A stretch of 64,000 bases of DNA from Candidatus Tiamatella sp. (GCA_015522645.1 WALV01000032.1:1-64000); one strand, 5' to 3'; positions 1 through 9,854 are shown, numbered from the stretch's first letter. Notes: a model not told the origin generated them from the letters alone. Numbers and translations: made by a program.

Positions 1-944
1 AATACATTGAAAAAATAAACTATAATAAGGAATCCTTTAGTACAATCATCAAAAACTGGGATAATTTTGCCCAAAACATCACAAATAAAATAAATCAAAC
101 CTACACAATACACGGTGCTTATATAGCAAATCTAAGTTTATCATATAACGACTCTAACAACATGGTCACTATAACGTTTACAGTAACAAATGAAATGTGG
201 ATCAATGATAATAGAATTATAGCTGACTTTTTATGGTTCCTTGAGGCCTGGAGGCTAGATTTCATTAATAGTCATTTCATGGAAACATTTAATGGACTAA
301 TATGGAGAGGAGACCTTGAAAACATTCCTACTATTATAATAGTTAACGTACCCAAGCAAACGGAACCTTATAAGGCGTGGGGAGAACCTTATGGCCATTG
401 CCACGGGCACATATGGTGGCCCGCAACCAGTCAAGGCCAGCATTACAACGAGACTAGTACCAATTACAATAATATTTTAAGTAAGTATCTACTGAAAGCA
501 CGGGAAATTTATCGGGAGTCTCTCGAAGGAAATACGAGTGTAAGTGTCCGGATAGAAGGTTTTGCCAAAAGTTTAATAGCTAATGTAACATTCGTGGGTA
601 AAAATACTCTAATTATAAATGGAAGTACATACAGGTACGGAGTACTAGATTTATGGTATAATCATGGAGAAATAAACATATCAAACAAGTCTATCAACGT
701 AGGCAATGTAACTATACTATTCCTTCCTAAGAATAAGAGCATCACATATACAGGGTGTTCTGTACGGGAGTATATGGCATTTTCTGGATGGAGATATCGT
801 GTGTTTACAGTTTATTCTTGCCCGACCATTGGGTACTATGATCTCTATGGGGAGTACTGGAAGATCTATGATAATATGTACATAGTACATTTAACTATCG
901 AGGAAGGCAATGGAGAAGCAATACTAGTTCTTGTAAAACAATAG
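1..944 (+). CDS. Extracellular/surface protein, 5' end outside the window
   Basis: The reading frame is open from the first bases of the window to the stop at 942-944, so only the last ~313 residues are seen; the first in-frame ATG (162) is probably internal. The visible part is rich in N-glycosylation sequons (e.g. NETS, NTSV, NVTF, NGST, NISN, NKSI, NVTI), in Tyr and Trp, and has no transmembrane segment at the C-terminus, which suggests a secreted or cell-surface protein anchored, if at all, through the missing N-terminus. A His/Trp-rich stretch (GHCHGHIWW) near residue 78 after the ATG could bind metal. No family is recognised; function unknown. Confidence 0.6.
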   Translation, partial: YIEKINYNKESFSTIIKNWDNFAQNITNKINQTYTIHGAYIANLSLSYNDSNNMVTITFTVTNEMWINDNRIIADFLWFLEAWRLDFINSHFMETFNGLIWRGDLENIPTIIIVNVPKQTEPYKAWGEPYGHCHGHIWWPATSQGQHYNETSTNYNNILSKYLLKAREIYRESLEGNTSVSVRIEGFAKSLIANVTFVGKNTLIINGSTYRYGVLDLWYNHGEINISNKSINVGNVTILFLPKNKSITYTGCSVREYMAFSGWRYRVFTVYSCPTIGYYDLYGEYWKIYDNMYIVHLTIEEGNGEAILVLVKQ

Positions 945-1007
945 AAGACTGGTTATTCTCTAGAAATTATTCAGCAAATGGATTAGTGTTAAGTTTGAAG
1001 GACTATA

Positions 1008-2048
1008 ATGATTAACTGTTGGGTGGATGTAACGGTTAATCTTCAAATAATTGTGAGTGAGAGCCTCGGTGTTAGAGGCCTTTCTTGCTTTATCGAGCAC
1101 CGTGGAGAAAAAGTTCTTATTGACCCGGGGGTAGCATTAGGTTACACTAGGTGGGGTCTTCATCCTCATCCTATTCAGGCCGTAGCAGGAGATGAGGTCA
1201 GGAAGAAAATCAGAGATCTATGGAAGATTACTGATTATGTTGTTTTCAGTCATATGCATGGAGACCATGTTCCCCTATATAATGCAAACCCGTTTCAACT
1301 AAGCATACACCACCTTGAATACCGTGATAATCTATTGATTATAGCTCCCAGTATATCTACGTTGAAGGGTAAAGAAAAGACTCGATTGGAAAAGATAATC
1401 AATGTATATGATGGAAGGGTGCTAACTTTTGAACATGGTTGTTTCGAAACGGGCCCTATAAGTATATATGGCCCCTATCCTCATGGTACGTGTTCTAGAA
1501 CTCTCACTTATGCATCCCTTATTGATGCTGGAGAAAAAGTAATGCATTTATCAGACACAGAGTTATTATGTGATAAACTAGTTGAATTAGTTCTCCAGTT
1601 AAAACCTGATATAATCATTACAGATGGGCCGCCTATCTATAGGTTCCTCAATAATCGGTTCATTGTTAGAGCTTTGCTTAGAAAGGCTAGTAGAAACCTA
1701 CTCAAACTCTCCAAGGTAGCTCATACGATAGTAGTTGATCATCACGTTAATAGATGCTGTGAAGGGTATCAATGGATTAGGGCTATGTCACGTAAACAGC
1801 AAAATACTAGAGTAGTCACAGGAGCAGAATTCATGGATAAAAAGCCTTTGTTCCTAGAGTCATTGCGTAGAGCACTATATAGATACTATCCAGTAGATAA
1901 CTTGTGGTTTGAGAAAAGATATGGTGAGATATTAGAAGAGTATCGCCCCATCTACCATAAAATCGTGAATGCCGTAAATAGTTGTAAAACTTTCTCAAGT
2001 CTAGAAGAATTAATTGAAAACATATTAAGGCGAACGACCAGGGGTTAA
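1008..2048 (+). CDS. UPF0282-type metallo-beta-lactamase-fold protein
   Basis: 346 residues. Residues 17-42 (SESLGVRGLS...LIDPGVAL) and the metal motif SHMHGDH at 81-87 are typical of the archaeal UPF0282 branch of the metallo-beta-lactamase superfamily; a second His pair (VVDHHVN) lies near residue 242, as expected for a two-metal hydrolase site. The family is widespread in archaea and of unknown substrate; nuclease or hydrolase activity is only inferred from the fold. It follows the surface-protein gene by 63 bases and is probably transcribed alone. The ATG at 1008 has a weak GAAGGA-like site upstream; an in-frame GTG at 1023 is an alternative start. Confidence 0.8.
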   Translation: MINCWVDVTVNLQIIVSESLGVRGLSCFIEHRGEKVLIDPGVALGYTRWGLHPHPIQAVAGDEVRKKIRDLWKITDYVVFSHMHGDHVPLYNANPFQLSIHHLEYRDNLLIIAPSISTLKGKEKTRLEKIINVYDGRVLTFEHGCFETGPISIYGPYPHGTCSRTLTYASLIDAGEKVMHLSDTELLCDKLVELVLQLKPDIIITDGPPIYRFLNNRFIVRALLRKASRNLLKLSKVAHTIVVDHHVNRCCEGYQWIRAMSRKQQNTRVVTGAEFMDKKPLFLESLRRALYRYYPVDNLWFEKRYGEILEEYRPIYHKIVNAVNSCKTFSSLEELIENILRRTTRG

Positions 2049-2200
2049 AAATCCTTTCATTGAATCACTGACTAACAAAGGATCCTCTTCTATTTCATCC
2101 ATCGACGAATAATGTATATTTAATTACACTTGGAATCAATATTTAAGGTAACTATTTCGACGTTCCATATAATTGTTTACAGCTTATTAGGTGGGGATCT

Positions 2201-2881
2201 TTGGATACCAGAAATGATTACCGGATTCTTCTCGCCTTAGATGCTTATGACAGGCTTGAAAAAAGAGTTAGGAGCTGGGTTCTCCCATGGCCTATAGAGA
2301 AGGGTAAAGCCATGAATGCTTTATCCGGTATTCATAAGGATCTTTTGAAGCTTAGGTTTAGTTTTCTACCCTATAGGATGATTCTAGAGTCTCAAGAGTT
2401 AAATGATCTTGTTAGTGAGGCTAGACTTCTTTATAGCCTATTGTTCCCCCGCGAGTCCAGTTCCATTCATGTGCCCGCTAAGGGTGTACATGCGGTGGCT
2501 GAGGTTAAGTATGCTCTTAGTATTCTGCTAGGTTTACCCAGCAGAATTAGGTTAGGTGATGATAATGTTCCCGAGCACGCTGTTGACATATTAGGTGCTG
2601 AAGTTGTTGATGTAGACGAGCTAGGGGAGGGTTTGAAGGAGACCCGTGCCTCTACTGGTTCTTTTGCTTTGACCGTTGTTACAAATATAGGTGATATAAG
2701 GAAAGGCCAGGTTAGGGCTATAGCTATTCTCCCACCTGTAGAGTTCCGAGGCGTGGTTAGTGAGGCTATGTATGCTAGTGATGTTATTTCAAGTGAGTTG
2801 ATCGGTAAGAGGGTCGGTGTGGATTTGGTTGATAGGCATGTTAGGGCTATTGTAATAGATATTGCTAGAAATATTAGGTAG
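2201..2881 (+). CDS. Putative tRNA-binding (EMAPII/CsaA-like OB-fold) protein
   Basis: 226 residues from a TTG preceded by GGTGGGGAT. The last ~80 residues (ALTVVTNIGDIRKGQV, then AILPPVEFRGVVSEAM) follow the pattern of the tRNA-binding OB domain found in CsaA, MetRS C-termini and PheRS beta N-termini, where a strand ending in NL/NI-G is followed by the GxxSEGM turn. The N-terminal ~100 residues are helical and unrecognised. A role in tRNA handling is inference from this domain. The gene stands alone on the plus strand and converges on the MFS gene 25 bases downstream. Confidence 0.55.
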   Translation: MDTRNDYRILLALDAYDRLEKRVRSWVLPWPIEKGKAMNALSGIHKDLLKLRFSFLPYRMILESQELNDLVSEARLLYSLLFPRESSSIHVPAKGVHAVAEVKYALSILLGLPSRIRLGDDNVPEHAVDILGAEVVDVDELGEGLKETRASTGSFALTVVTNIGDIRKGQVRAIAILPPVEFRGVVSEAMYASDVISSELIGKRVGVDLVDRHVRAIVIDIARNIR

Positions 2882-2906
2882 TTATAGATTCCTCCCATGA
2901 ATGGTT

Positions 2907-4088
2907 TTACTCTCTTAGTCCCAGTGATAGAAGGAACATTACCAGGACTAGTATGCTTATTAGAGGGTAGATTGCCAGCCAATTCTTAGCCTCGCTTGCT
3001 ACCTCGAATATCCATATCAGGAGCAGTGAACCTATTTGGGAGAACTCCCATAGTACAGAGTTTGCTGCCCCCGAATACTTTATGCCCACCGAGACAGCGC
3101 TTAGGTCGAGTGATAGGGGTGCAAGGGATAGGAAGAAGAATCCTGTGATGAAGAGGTCTATTGAAGCTGCTATAGTTCCACGGGTAAAGTACATGGTTAG
3201 CCAGAGGAAGACTGCTATAAATAACGCATAGATCGTAGGTTTCTTCCGTGACCCTATCTTGTCTGCTATACCGGGTATGACTATCGACCCGATTATCCCG
3301 CCTATTGTAAGTAGGCTGCCAACCATACCCGCCTTGCCTAGTGGGACTCCTGCCGCCTCTACAAGGGGTTCGACCCATGTTGTGAATGCTGTGTATGCGC
3401 CTACTCCTAGGAAGAAGAGTGTTGATAGTATTAGAATGTTCCTGTTTTTTAGGACTATTATCATTTCCTTTAATCCAACTGCAACTCTCTCTTCTCCATA
3501 CTTGACCACTGGCTCTCTAACCAGTATATAGACCAGAAGGAGTGCAATAATACTGTATCCACCGTATACTGCTAACGTATACGTTAGCCCTATGTGGGAT
3601 ACTAGAATAGGGGTTAATGCAAGTGCTATAATTATTCCTAGCATTAATGAGAGAGTGCCTAACCCTGTAGCTAGAGCAGTTTCCTCATCTGGGAACCATG
3701 ATCTGACAAGCTTTGACACACTGTTCATTACAAACGGCTGTCCAACGCCTGCGACCGCCTGGAATGCTAGGGCCACTATGAATGACTCTGTTATGCTTCT
3801 GAGCACAGAGAATACTCCTAGGAACAGCATCCCTGTTATTAATGCCCTCCTGAATCCATATTTATCTATGAAATAGCCGACTGGAATAGAGATTACCAGG
3901 TATATCAAGGGGAATACCGCTGCAAAGAGCGAGACATCATTTTCAGTCACATGGTAGAATTCAGCTGAGGCCGAGAGTATCGGCGCGTACGTTACCCAAA
4001 TAAGCTGGGAGGCAATGCCTGAGAGTATGTATATTGAAAGTACAATCCACCGGTATCCAGGGTTCTCTGTCAAGTTATGACACCACAA
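2907..4088 (-). CDS. Major facilitator superfamily transporter
   Basis: 393 residues, about 12 hydrophobic segments. The loop 2-3 signature GYFIDKYGFRR (71-81) and its repeat in the second half (GIADKIGSRKK) are the duplicated MFS motif A. The sequence looks closest to the FLVCR/oxalate-formate-antiporter-like branch, but the substrate cannot be read from sequence. It belongs to a minus-strand run with the DMT transporter and ketopantoate reductase; the 72-base gap to the upstream gene contains AT-rich sequence, so it may have its own promoter. Confidence 0.85.
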   Translation of the reverse strand: MWCHNLTENPGYRWIVLSIYILSGIASQLIWVTYAPILSASAEFYHVTENDVSLFAAVFPLIYLVISIPVGYFIDKYGFRRALITGMLFLGVFSVLRSITESFIVALAFQAVAGVGQPFVMNSVSKLVRSWFPDEETALATGLGTLSLMLGIIIALALTPILVSHIGLTYTLAVYGGYSIIALLLVYILVREPVVKYGEERVAVGLKEMIIVLKNRNILILSTLFFLGVGAYTAFTTWVEPLVEAAGVPLGKAGMVGSLLTIGGIIGSIVIPGIADKIGSRKKPTIYALFIAVFLWLTMYFTRGTIAASIDLFITGFFFLSLAPLSLDLSAVSVGIKYSGAANSVLWEFSQIGSLLLIWIFEVASEAKNWLAIYPLISILVLVMFLLSLGLRE

Positions 4089-4160
4089 GGATTCAACGTT
4101 ATACCCATAAAATGCTGATTAGTTCAATTTATATCACAGTTATATTAATAAACTACGCGT

Positions 4161-5039
4161 CTACCATGAGACTAGCATAACGCCGAGGATGGCTACTATT
4201 ACAGAGGCAACGTGTCTAACTCCGGGCTTCTCCCTTAACTCGGAGGATAACAGTCCTGAAAATACTAATGTATGAATAGGAGACAACATTATTAACACCG
4301 AGGCTCTCGCAACACTACACACGGAGAATGCTGTATACCTTAATAGTTGGGCTAACGCGACTATTACCGCAGCCATGACCATATAATGGAACACTCTTCC
4401 ATGGCTTGTAACTTCCGATAAGGCGTTTTTAGCTAGGAACGGGGAGAGTATAAGGAGGGCTGTAGTATATGAAATGGCTGCTCCTATTATTGGGTTTCCT
4501 CCACTATAGCCGGCTCCAAATCTTACTAGTAAAGAGGTAAAAGAGAACACTAGGGCAGATGTGACCCCAGCTACTATGCCTATTGAGGACTTACCGCCGT
4601 GAAGTGGTCTACCACTTGGCTCATTATATACAAGGTAGACTGCTAGCATTACAAGGAATACTCCTAGGACTTGTAGTGCCGTGAGAGCTTCTCCTAGCAG
4701 AATCCATGCAAATAAAGAGGCGAAAACTACCGTAGGACTCGTTACTATTGAGGCTGTTGTTGCACCAGCATATGATATTGACAGGTAGAATAGGTACCTA
4801 CCAATTACGAAGTTTAGGATTCCGGCTAGAATAAAAGATAGTAATGCATCAACTTGTGGCATACCTCTCCATACTAATAAAGATGCTGCCCAGAGTATGG
4901 GTGTACCTACTAGGAGGCTTGTCAATAGGTTTTGAGAAGGTTTCAATTTTATAGAAGCCGCCCTGACCAAAGTATCGCTTAACCCAAAGAATAGCCCCGC
5001 CAAGAAAGCCGTTGTGTACCCTAGTTCACTACAATCCAC
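4161..5039 (-). CDS. EamA/DMT-family transporter
   Basis: 292 residues with ~10 transmembrane helices arranged as two EamA repeats: the first half ends with GVFLVMLAVYLVYNE and the second with VIVAILGVMLVSW, the characteristic last helix of each EamA unit. Members export amino acids, nucleobases or other metabolites; the substrate here is unknown. It lies 36 bases downstream of the ketopantoate reductase gene and is likely cotranscribed with it, which makes a metabolite of pantothenate or branched-chain amino acid metabolism a possible but unproven cargo. Confidence 0.82.
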   Translation of the reverse strand: MDCSELGYTTAFLAGLFFGLSDTLVRAASIKLKPSQNLLTSLLVGTPILWAASLLVWRGMPQVDALLSFILAGILNFVIGRYLFYLSISYAGATTASIVTSPTVVFASLFAWILLGEALTALQVLGVFLVMLAVYLVYNEPSGRPLHGGKSSIGIVAGVTSALVFSFTSLLVRFGAGYSGGNPIIGAAISYTTALLILSPFLAKNALSEVTSHGRVFHYMVMAAVIVALAQLLRYTAFSVCSVARASVLIMLSPIHTLVFSGLLSSELREKPGVRHVASVIVAILGVMLVSW

Positions 5040-5075
5040 AGAGTGAGACCACCTTGTTCTACCGAACGTGCCTAC

Positions 5076-5993
5076 TTATCTGCCTTTAATTAAATTGCAC
5101 TTCAACTCAGCACCTTTAACCAGAGACCATAGAGCCTTGTTTAAAGGTGCTTTTATCCCTAAATTTGAAGCTGCTTCAACTATCTTCCCGTTTATATAGT
5201 CTATCTCCGTTCTCCTACACTTCGATAAGTCTTGGAGCATCGAGTTATAGTTATCCTTTGTACTCTCGAGTGTTTTGATGAGCATCTCGACGGGTTTGGC
5301 CGGAAGTTTAACACCGTGTTTTACAGCTATCTGGCTTCCTTCTTCTACAATGTCCACCGCTAAATTCCTCAGGATGCCAGTCGCTAGTATAAAACCATTT
5401 GTCACTCCTAGTAAGGCGCCAATCGGGTTAATAGCAGAGTTTACAATTGCTTTCAACCATTTCCATCCTATGATATTAGCTGTTACATTTAGGTTGAACC
5501 CAGCGTTACCGAGTATTTTCTCCAGCGTATAAACATAGTTTGGAGCCCCTGTAGGGTAGCGTCCGATTACCGTTATTCCCTTACCTGTCCATCTAACTAC
5601 TCCAGGTTTCTCAAGTATAGCCGCGTAGGTAGTAACCCCTCCTACCAATTTATCAGTATAATTCCTCGCTACCTCCTCGTTTCCCAATCCGTTTTGGAGG
5701 CTTACAAGCATAGTTTTCCTCGTTACAAGCTCCCTTACTGAGTACAATGCTTCTTCCGTGGAATACGACTTGGTGAAAACAAATATGATATTGGGAGGCA
5801 GGCTTGGAGGTGTAGTAGTAGCCTTAGGGTGTGATGTGAATTTCATAAGCCCAGTGACCCTTATTCCTTTTTCATTGATTGATTTTACTTTTTCCTCGTC
5901 AATATCATAGAGAGTTACTTCATAGCCTGCTCTTGCAAGTAAGGCTCCGTGCAAAGATCCCATTGCTCCCGCTCCAAGTATCAATATATCCAT
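5076..5993 (-). CDS. panE: 2-dehydropantoate 2-reductase (ketopantoate reductase)
   Basis: 305 residues, the usual length. The N-terminal Rossmann motif GAGAMGSLHG (7-16), the SLQNG segment (98-102), Lys181 with Asn185 in the helix KAIVNSAINPIGA, and Glu263 in the RTEIDYINGKI segment match the NADPH-binding and catalytic residues of the PanE/ApbA family. The enzyme reduces ketopantoate to pantoate for coenzyme A synthesis in the cytoplasm. It is the first gene of a minus-strand run leading into the DMT and MFS transporters. Confidence 0.9.
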   Translation of the reverse strand: MDILILGAGAMGSLHGALLARAGYEVTLYDIDEEKVKSINEKGIRVTGLMKFTSHPKATTTPPSLPPNIIFVFTKSYSTEEALYSVRELVTRKTMLVSLQNGLGNEEVARNYTDKLVGGVTTYAAILEKPGVVRWTGKGITVIGRYPTGAPNYVYTLEKILGNAGFNLNVTANIIGWKWLKAIVNSAINPIGALLGVTNGFILATGILRNLAVDIVEEGSQIAVKHGVKLPAKPVEMLIKTLESTKDNYNSMLQDLSKCRRTEIDYINGKIVEAASNLGIKAPLNKALWSLVKGAELKCNLIKGR

Positions 5994-6097
5994 TGTCTAC
6001 CACCGGTGGATAGAGCTGGTATCTTTTTGATTTGGGTTATTCCATATTTACGTTTAAAAGTGTAGGTTACCATAAATATGATAACTAGGTTGGAGAA

Positions 6098-6760
6098 ATG
6101 AATATTGATCCGAGGCTCGTAAAATGGGGGAGTAAGCGTAGAAATATTGAAGTTTTAGTAAAGGCGATTCGGGAGATTGTTAATTGCTGTTACTCTGAAC
6201 GAGTCAGATGCACCGATCCCCCGGTAGCTTCAACAGGGTTCCTATACAGTTTGGGGTTCCATCAGTACCTTATAAGAAGCTTTTGGTCGGAACTGCCCCT
6301 AGGAACATATGATATTCCCCTGTATAAATGGCTTAATACTAGCTTCTCACTGGAGGCAGAACACATAATTTCCAGTATAAACGAGATAGAGTGTGGAAAT
6401 CTAATTGTTCCAATAGACGAGCTTGACGCCAGGATGAAAGCTACTATTTTCACTCCAAGATCTCACTTGCTTTACATTAGGGTAAAAGGAGAAATTGGAG
6501 GGAATGTCATTAGACTGAATACTATTAGGCTTGCTAAGCTTATAGAAACCTATGAGCCAGGCTGGGTTAACTCTTTGCTGGACAGTATATCAAAAGCATA
6601 CGACGATTCGAGCCTACTCGTTGATTTAGAGCATAAGGTCTTGGAAGAGATCGGGAAAAGGGAATTAGTTTTGTCGTTTATTCTCCCCCGGATACCGAGA
6701 AACATAGATGATTTATATAAGCTTGTACCTGTTGTCAGACTTTTATTAAGGTCTGAGTGA
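6098..6760 (+). CDS. Conserved-looking hypothetical protein
   Basis: 220 residues, soluble, no signal peptide or membrane segment. Contains a Cys-rich N-terminal patch (NCCYSERVRC, ~48-57) and a helical C-terminus ending LVPVVRLLLRSE. The ATG has a GGTTGGAG-like ribosome site upstream. I do not recognise a family. It stands alone between divergent panE and the radical SAM block, with its own AT-rich upstream region. Confidence 0.6.
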   Translation: MNIDPRLVKWGSKRRNIEVLVKAIREIVNCCYSERVRCTDPPVASTGFLYSLGFHQYLIRSFWSELPLGTYDIPLYKWLNTSFSLEAEHIISSINEIECGNLIVPIDELDARMKATIFTPRSHLLYIRVKGEIGGNVIRLNTIRLAKLIETYEPGWVNSLLDSISKAYDDSSLLVDLEHKVLEEIGKRELVLSFILPRIPRNIDDLYKLVPVVRLLLRSE

Positions 6761-6864
6761 AACACTCTACAAATTAAGCCGATTCTAATGTTTCTCTGAG
6801 TTTGACCTATCTACAGATGAAACTAATATTTTTGTAGTATAATACCATACTTGGTGATTTAGGC

Positions 6865-8385
6865 GTGGGTAACAATCATAATGAACCAAATGAGAAAAAA
6901 GGCGACATAGGGAGACTATTAACGGGAATAAGATTAATCTTCAATAATCCTTTAACGAGAAGTTATCTCCGTACTGGGACAAAGAGGGTTGAATGCTGCG
7001 AAGAGGATAAATGTAGAGAGCAGACATTGTTATTCCACGCGCTTTCATCCTTCACAGGCTCCAATGTAACCGGGTGCCCGATAACAGCAAGGTTCCTAAG
7101 CTGGATGATTAAATCGACAATAAAAATCGGGGTAAAAGTTCTCAAAGGGGATATTGAGAGCGCGAAGGAGGCATTGAGAGATCCCGCGGTGAGAAGAGGT
7201 GTTTCATTAGTAGTCGAAGGCTTAGCAAGATATGGGGTTACAGTTCCCCAGAAAATGCCTGCACCATTCCTCATAGTATGGAACTTCACTAATATGTGCA
7301 ACCTCAAATGCATACACTGTTATCAAAGAGCCGACAAGCCCTTACCAGATGAACTCACATTAGAAGAGAAGCTCGAGGCTGTAAGGCAGATCGACAAGGC
7401 TGGTGTTGCAGCAGTAGCATTAAGTGGTGGTGAACCAACCATACATCCCCACTTCTATAGAATAGTGAAAGAACTAGCTGACAGAGACATATACGTGTCT
7501 GTAGCCACTAATGGAACCATGTTTGCGAAAATAGAGAATCTAGAGAAAGCAGTTAAAGCTGGTATAAGATACGTTGAGGTCAGCGTTGACAGTGCAAACC
7601 CCGAAGTACATGATAGGTTCCGCGGAGTTCCGGGAGCGTGGGAGAAGGCAACGCAGGCTCTTAGAAACGCCGTTAAGCTAGGAGTGAATAATGGAATGGC
7701 AACTACTGTAACCAAGTTCAACATAAACGAAATAGAGGAAATCCTTGATCTAGCGGAGGAGATAGGTGTTAATAGGGTAATCTTCTTCAACTTCGTCCCA
7801 ACGGGAAGAGGAGCCGATTACGCATGGATGGATCTTACTCCAGAGGAAAGAGAGGAGTTCCTAAAAACTATATATAAAGAAATGAAAAAGAGGAAGCTGG
7901 AAATAGAATCCACCGCACCACAGTACGCTAGAGTTGTCCTAGAAATGAGTCAAGGCGAAGAAGTCGCCCCTACTCATTTCTACGTTGGAAGTAATAAAAT
8001 AGTTAATGCGCTAGCCGAGTTCGTGGGAGGTTGCGGTGCAGGAAGAATATACGCAGCCCTACAACCAAACGGTGATGTCGCGCCATGCGTCTTTCTACCC
8101 ATAAAAACAGGGAATATAAGAGAGAAACCGTTTAGAGAAATCTGGGACACGTCAGAAGTATTCCAGACACTTAGAAATAGGGAACTCCTAAAAGGATATT
8201 GTGGTGAATGCCCATACAAATATGTCTGCGGAGGCTGTAGAGCAAGGGCTTACGCTTATTTCCAAGACATAACTGCACCCGACCCCGGGTGTATATTGAA
8301 TAAGAAAGAATGGGAGAAAATACCTAAACCTCACGTCACCATAAGGCAGCCCACTAAGCCTAGGGGGTCTGGTGGAGGGAAATGA
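6865..8385 (+). CDS. Radical SAM/SPASM protein
   Basis: 506 residues from a GTG start. The radical SAM cluster motif is CNLKCIHC (C145, C149, C152), followed by SGGEP (187-191) for SAM binding. The C-terminus holds a SPASM domain with many Cys residues (CGAGR, GDVAPC, CGECPYKYVCGGC, PDPGC) that bind auxiliary iron-sulfur clusters. A ~130-residue N-terminal extension carries four further cysteines (C44, C45, C50, C71). SPASM enzymes usually modify peptides or tether cofactors; the substrate is unknown. The stop overlaps the start of the next radical SAM gene by four bases (ATGA), so the two are translationally coupled. Confidence 0.88.
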   Translation: MGNNHNEPNEKKGDIGRLLTGIRLIFNNPLTRSYLRTGTKRVECCEEDKCREQTLLFHALSSFTGSNVTGCPITARFLSWMIKSTIKIGVKVLKGDIESAKEALRDPAVRRGVSLVVEGLARYGVTVPQKMPAPFLIVWNFTNMCNLKCIHCYQRADKPLPDELTLEEKLEAVRQIDKAGVAAVALSGGEPTIHPHFYRIVKELADRDIYVSVATNGTMFAKIENLEKAVKAGIRYVEVSVDSANPEVHDRFRGVPGAWEKATQALRNAVKLGVNNGMATTVTKFNINEIEEILDLAEEIGVNRVIFFNFVPTGRGADYAWMDLTPEEREEFLKTIYKEMKKRKLEIESTAPQYARVVLEMSQGEEVAPTHFYVGSNKIVNALAEFVGGCGAGRIYAALQPNGDVAPCVFLPIKTGNIREKPFREIWDTSEVFQTLRNRELLKGYCGECPYKYVCGGCRARAYAYFQDITAPDPGCILNKKEWEKIPKPHVTIRQPTKPRGSGGGK

Positions 8386-9854
8386 ACATAGTTTTAGTCT
8401 CATCCCCCGGGCTTAGAAGATTAGAGATTTACCAAAGTATAGGTGTTAGAGCCCCGCCACTGGGACTAGCTTACATTGCCTCTGTGCTAGAAGACGAGGG
8501 GCATAAGGTAAGTATCATTGACGCTCCTACACTAGAGCTTTCGGTGAAAGAAACAGCTAGGGAAATCCTATCCCGGCATCCAGACGTAGTCGGCATATCC
8601 GCCGTCACCCCTACTGTAAAAGGCGGTTATGCTGTTGCTAACATAGTTAAAGAAAATGATCCCAGTGTTAGAATCATAATTGGAGGCCCACATGTTTCAT
8701 TTATGTATGAGGAAGCATTAGTTAATGGAGCTGACTATGTTGTTATCGGGGAAGGCGAGATAACGGCAAAAGAGTTACTAGAGTTCTTAGAAAGAGAGAG
8801 CGGTGAGCCTAGAAATGTTAAGGGGTTAGCTTATATTGACAAGGAAGGACAGGTTAGGATTACTCAACCTAGACCACTAGTTAAGGATATTGACAAGCTT
8901 CCTCCTCCTGCAAGGCACCTGCTCCCAATGGACAAATACACATTATTTGACAAGCCCATCAAAATAATACACGTAATGGCCAGCCGTGGTTGCCCTTACG
9001 GTTGTATTTATTGTACAACAAGCTATTTTTGGGGGAGACGCTATAGAGTGAGAAGTGTAGAAAAAGTTGTAGATGAAATAGAGGAAGCTATGGATAAATA
9101 TAAAAGTAATATCATCGTTTTCTCCGATGACGAGTTAACACTTATCCGGAAATGGGTTTATGAACTAGTCGACGAAATCAAGGATAGAGGGTTAGATATA
9201 ACATTCACATGTGGTTCAAGGGTTAGCAGTATTAACCCTGAAATGCTCAGGAAACTTGAGAGTGTAGGCTGCTCCACAATTTATTATGGAGTTGAGTCCT
9301 ATAAAGACGAGGATATAGAGAAGATAGGTAAAAGAATAACAATAAAACAGGTTGTTAATGCCATAAAATGGACCAGGGAAACAGGTATCGAGAGTGCTGG
9401 TAGCTTTATACTCGGATTTCCCTGGCAAACAATTGATGATATAAAGAACACAGTTAAATTTGCCAAGAAACTTGGAGTAGATTACGCACAATTCACTGTC
9501 GCCACACCTTATCCAGGAACTCCATTGTATTACCAGGCAAGGAAAGATGACTTGATTGAGATAATGGATTGGGATTACTATACAACAATATACCCGGTGA
9601 TGAGAGGATACCACTTCAGAAGAGAAGCTCTCTTCAAACTACTGAGCTGGGCTTACAGAAGCTTCTATTTAAGACCAACTTTCATACTCCACCAGATAAG
9701 GAAGGGGCGTTTCAAGACTATGTGGGATATAGCTTCCAGAGCCATCAAAGGGTACGTGAAAGGGAAGATATCACAGGCAGAGGAAGAAGAGACGTATGAG
9801 TTAAAGAGACCTGTGAAAAAGATTAGGGTTGCCCCTCGAGAGAGAGAAGTATGA
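8382..9854 (+). CDS. B12-binding-domain radical SAM protein
   Basis: 490 residues. Residues 1-~140 form a cobalamin-binding Rossmann domain (PPLGLAYIASVLEDEGH, GGPHVS 101-106, GEGE 123-126); the radical SAM motif is RGCPYGCIYC (C204, C208, C211), with a GSFILGFP segment typical of this class. Class B (B12) radical SAM enzymes methylate unactivated carbons or form rings; the archaeal GDGT ring synthases GrsA/GrsB are, to my recollection, of this architecture, but I cannot assign this protein to them. It overlaps the preceding SPASM gene by four bases, so both probably act on the same product. Confidence 0.88.
   Translation: MNIVLVSSPGLRRLEIYQSIGVRAPPLGLAYIASVLEDEGHKVSIIDAPTLELSVKETAREILSRHPDVVGISAVTPTVKGGYAVANIVKENDPSVRIIIGGPHVSFMYEEALVNGADYVVIGEGEITAKELLEFLERESGEPRNVKGLAYIDKEGQVRITQPRPLVKDIDKLPPPARHLLPMDKYTLFDKPIKIIHVMASRGCPYGCIYCTTSYFWGRRYRVRSVEKVVDEIEEAMDKYKSNIIVFSDDELTLIRKWVYELVDEIKDRGLDITFTCGSRVSSINPEMLRKLESVGCSTIYYGVESYKDEDIEKIGKRITIKQVVNAIKWTRETGIESAGSFILGFPWQTIDDIKNTVKFAKKLGVDYAQFTVATPYPGTPLYYQARKDDLIEIMDWDYYTTIYPVMRGYHFRREALFKLLSWAYRSFYLRPTFILHQIRKGRFKTMWDIASRAIKGYVKGKISQAEEEETYELKRPVKKIRVAPREREV

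Noticed and set aside
2051-2083. Inverted repeat ATCCTTT / AAAGGAT after the UPF0282 gene
   Set aside because: Only seven pairs with a 19-base loop and no T run; archaeal termination does not need hairpins, so chance is likely.
2467-2982. 171-residue minus-strand frame opposite the tRNA-binding-like protein
   Set aside because: Antisense to a frame with better start signals and recognisable domain pattern; Ser/Thr-rich composition is typical of a shadow frame.
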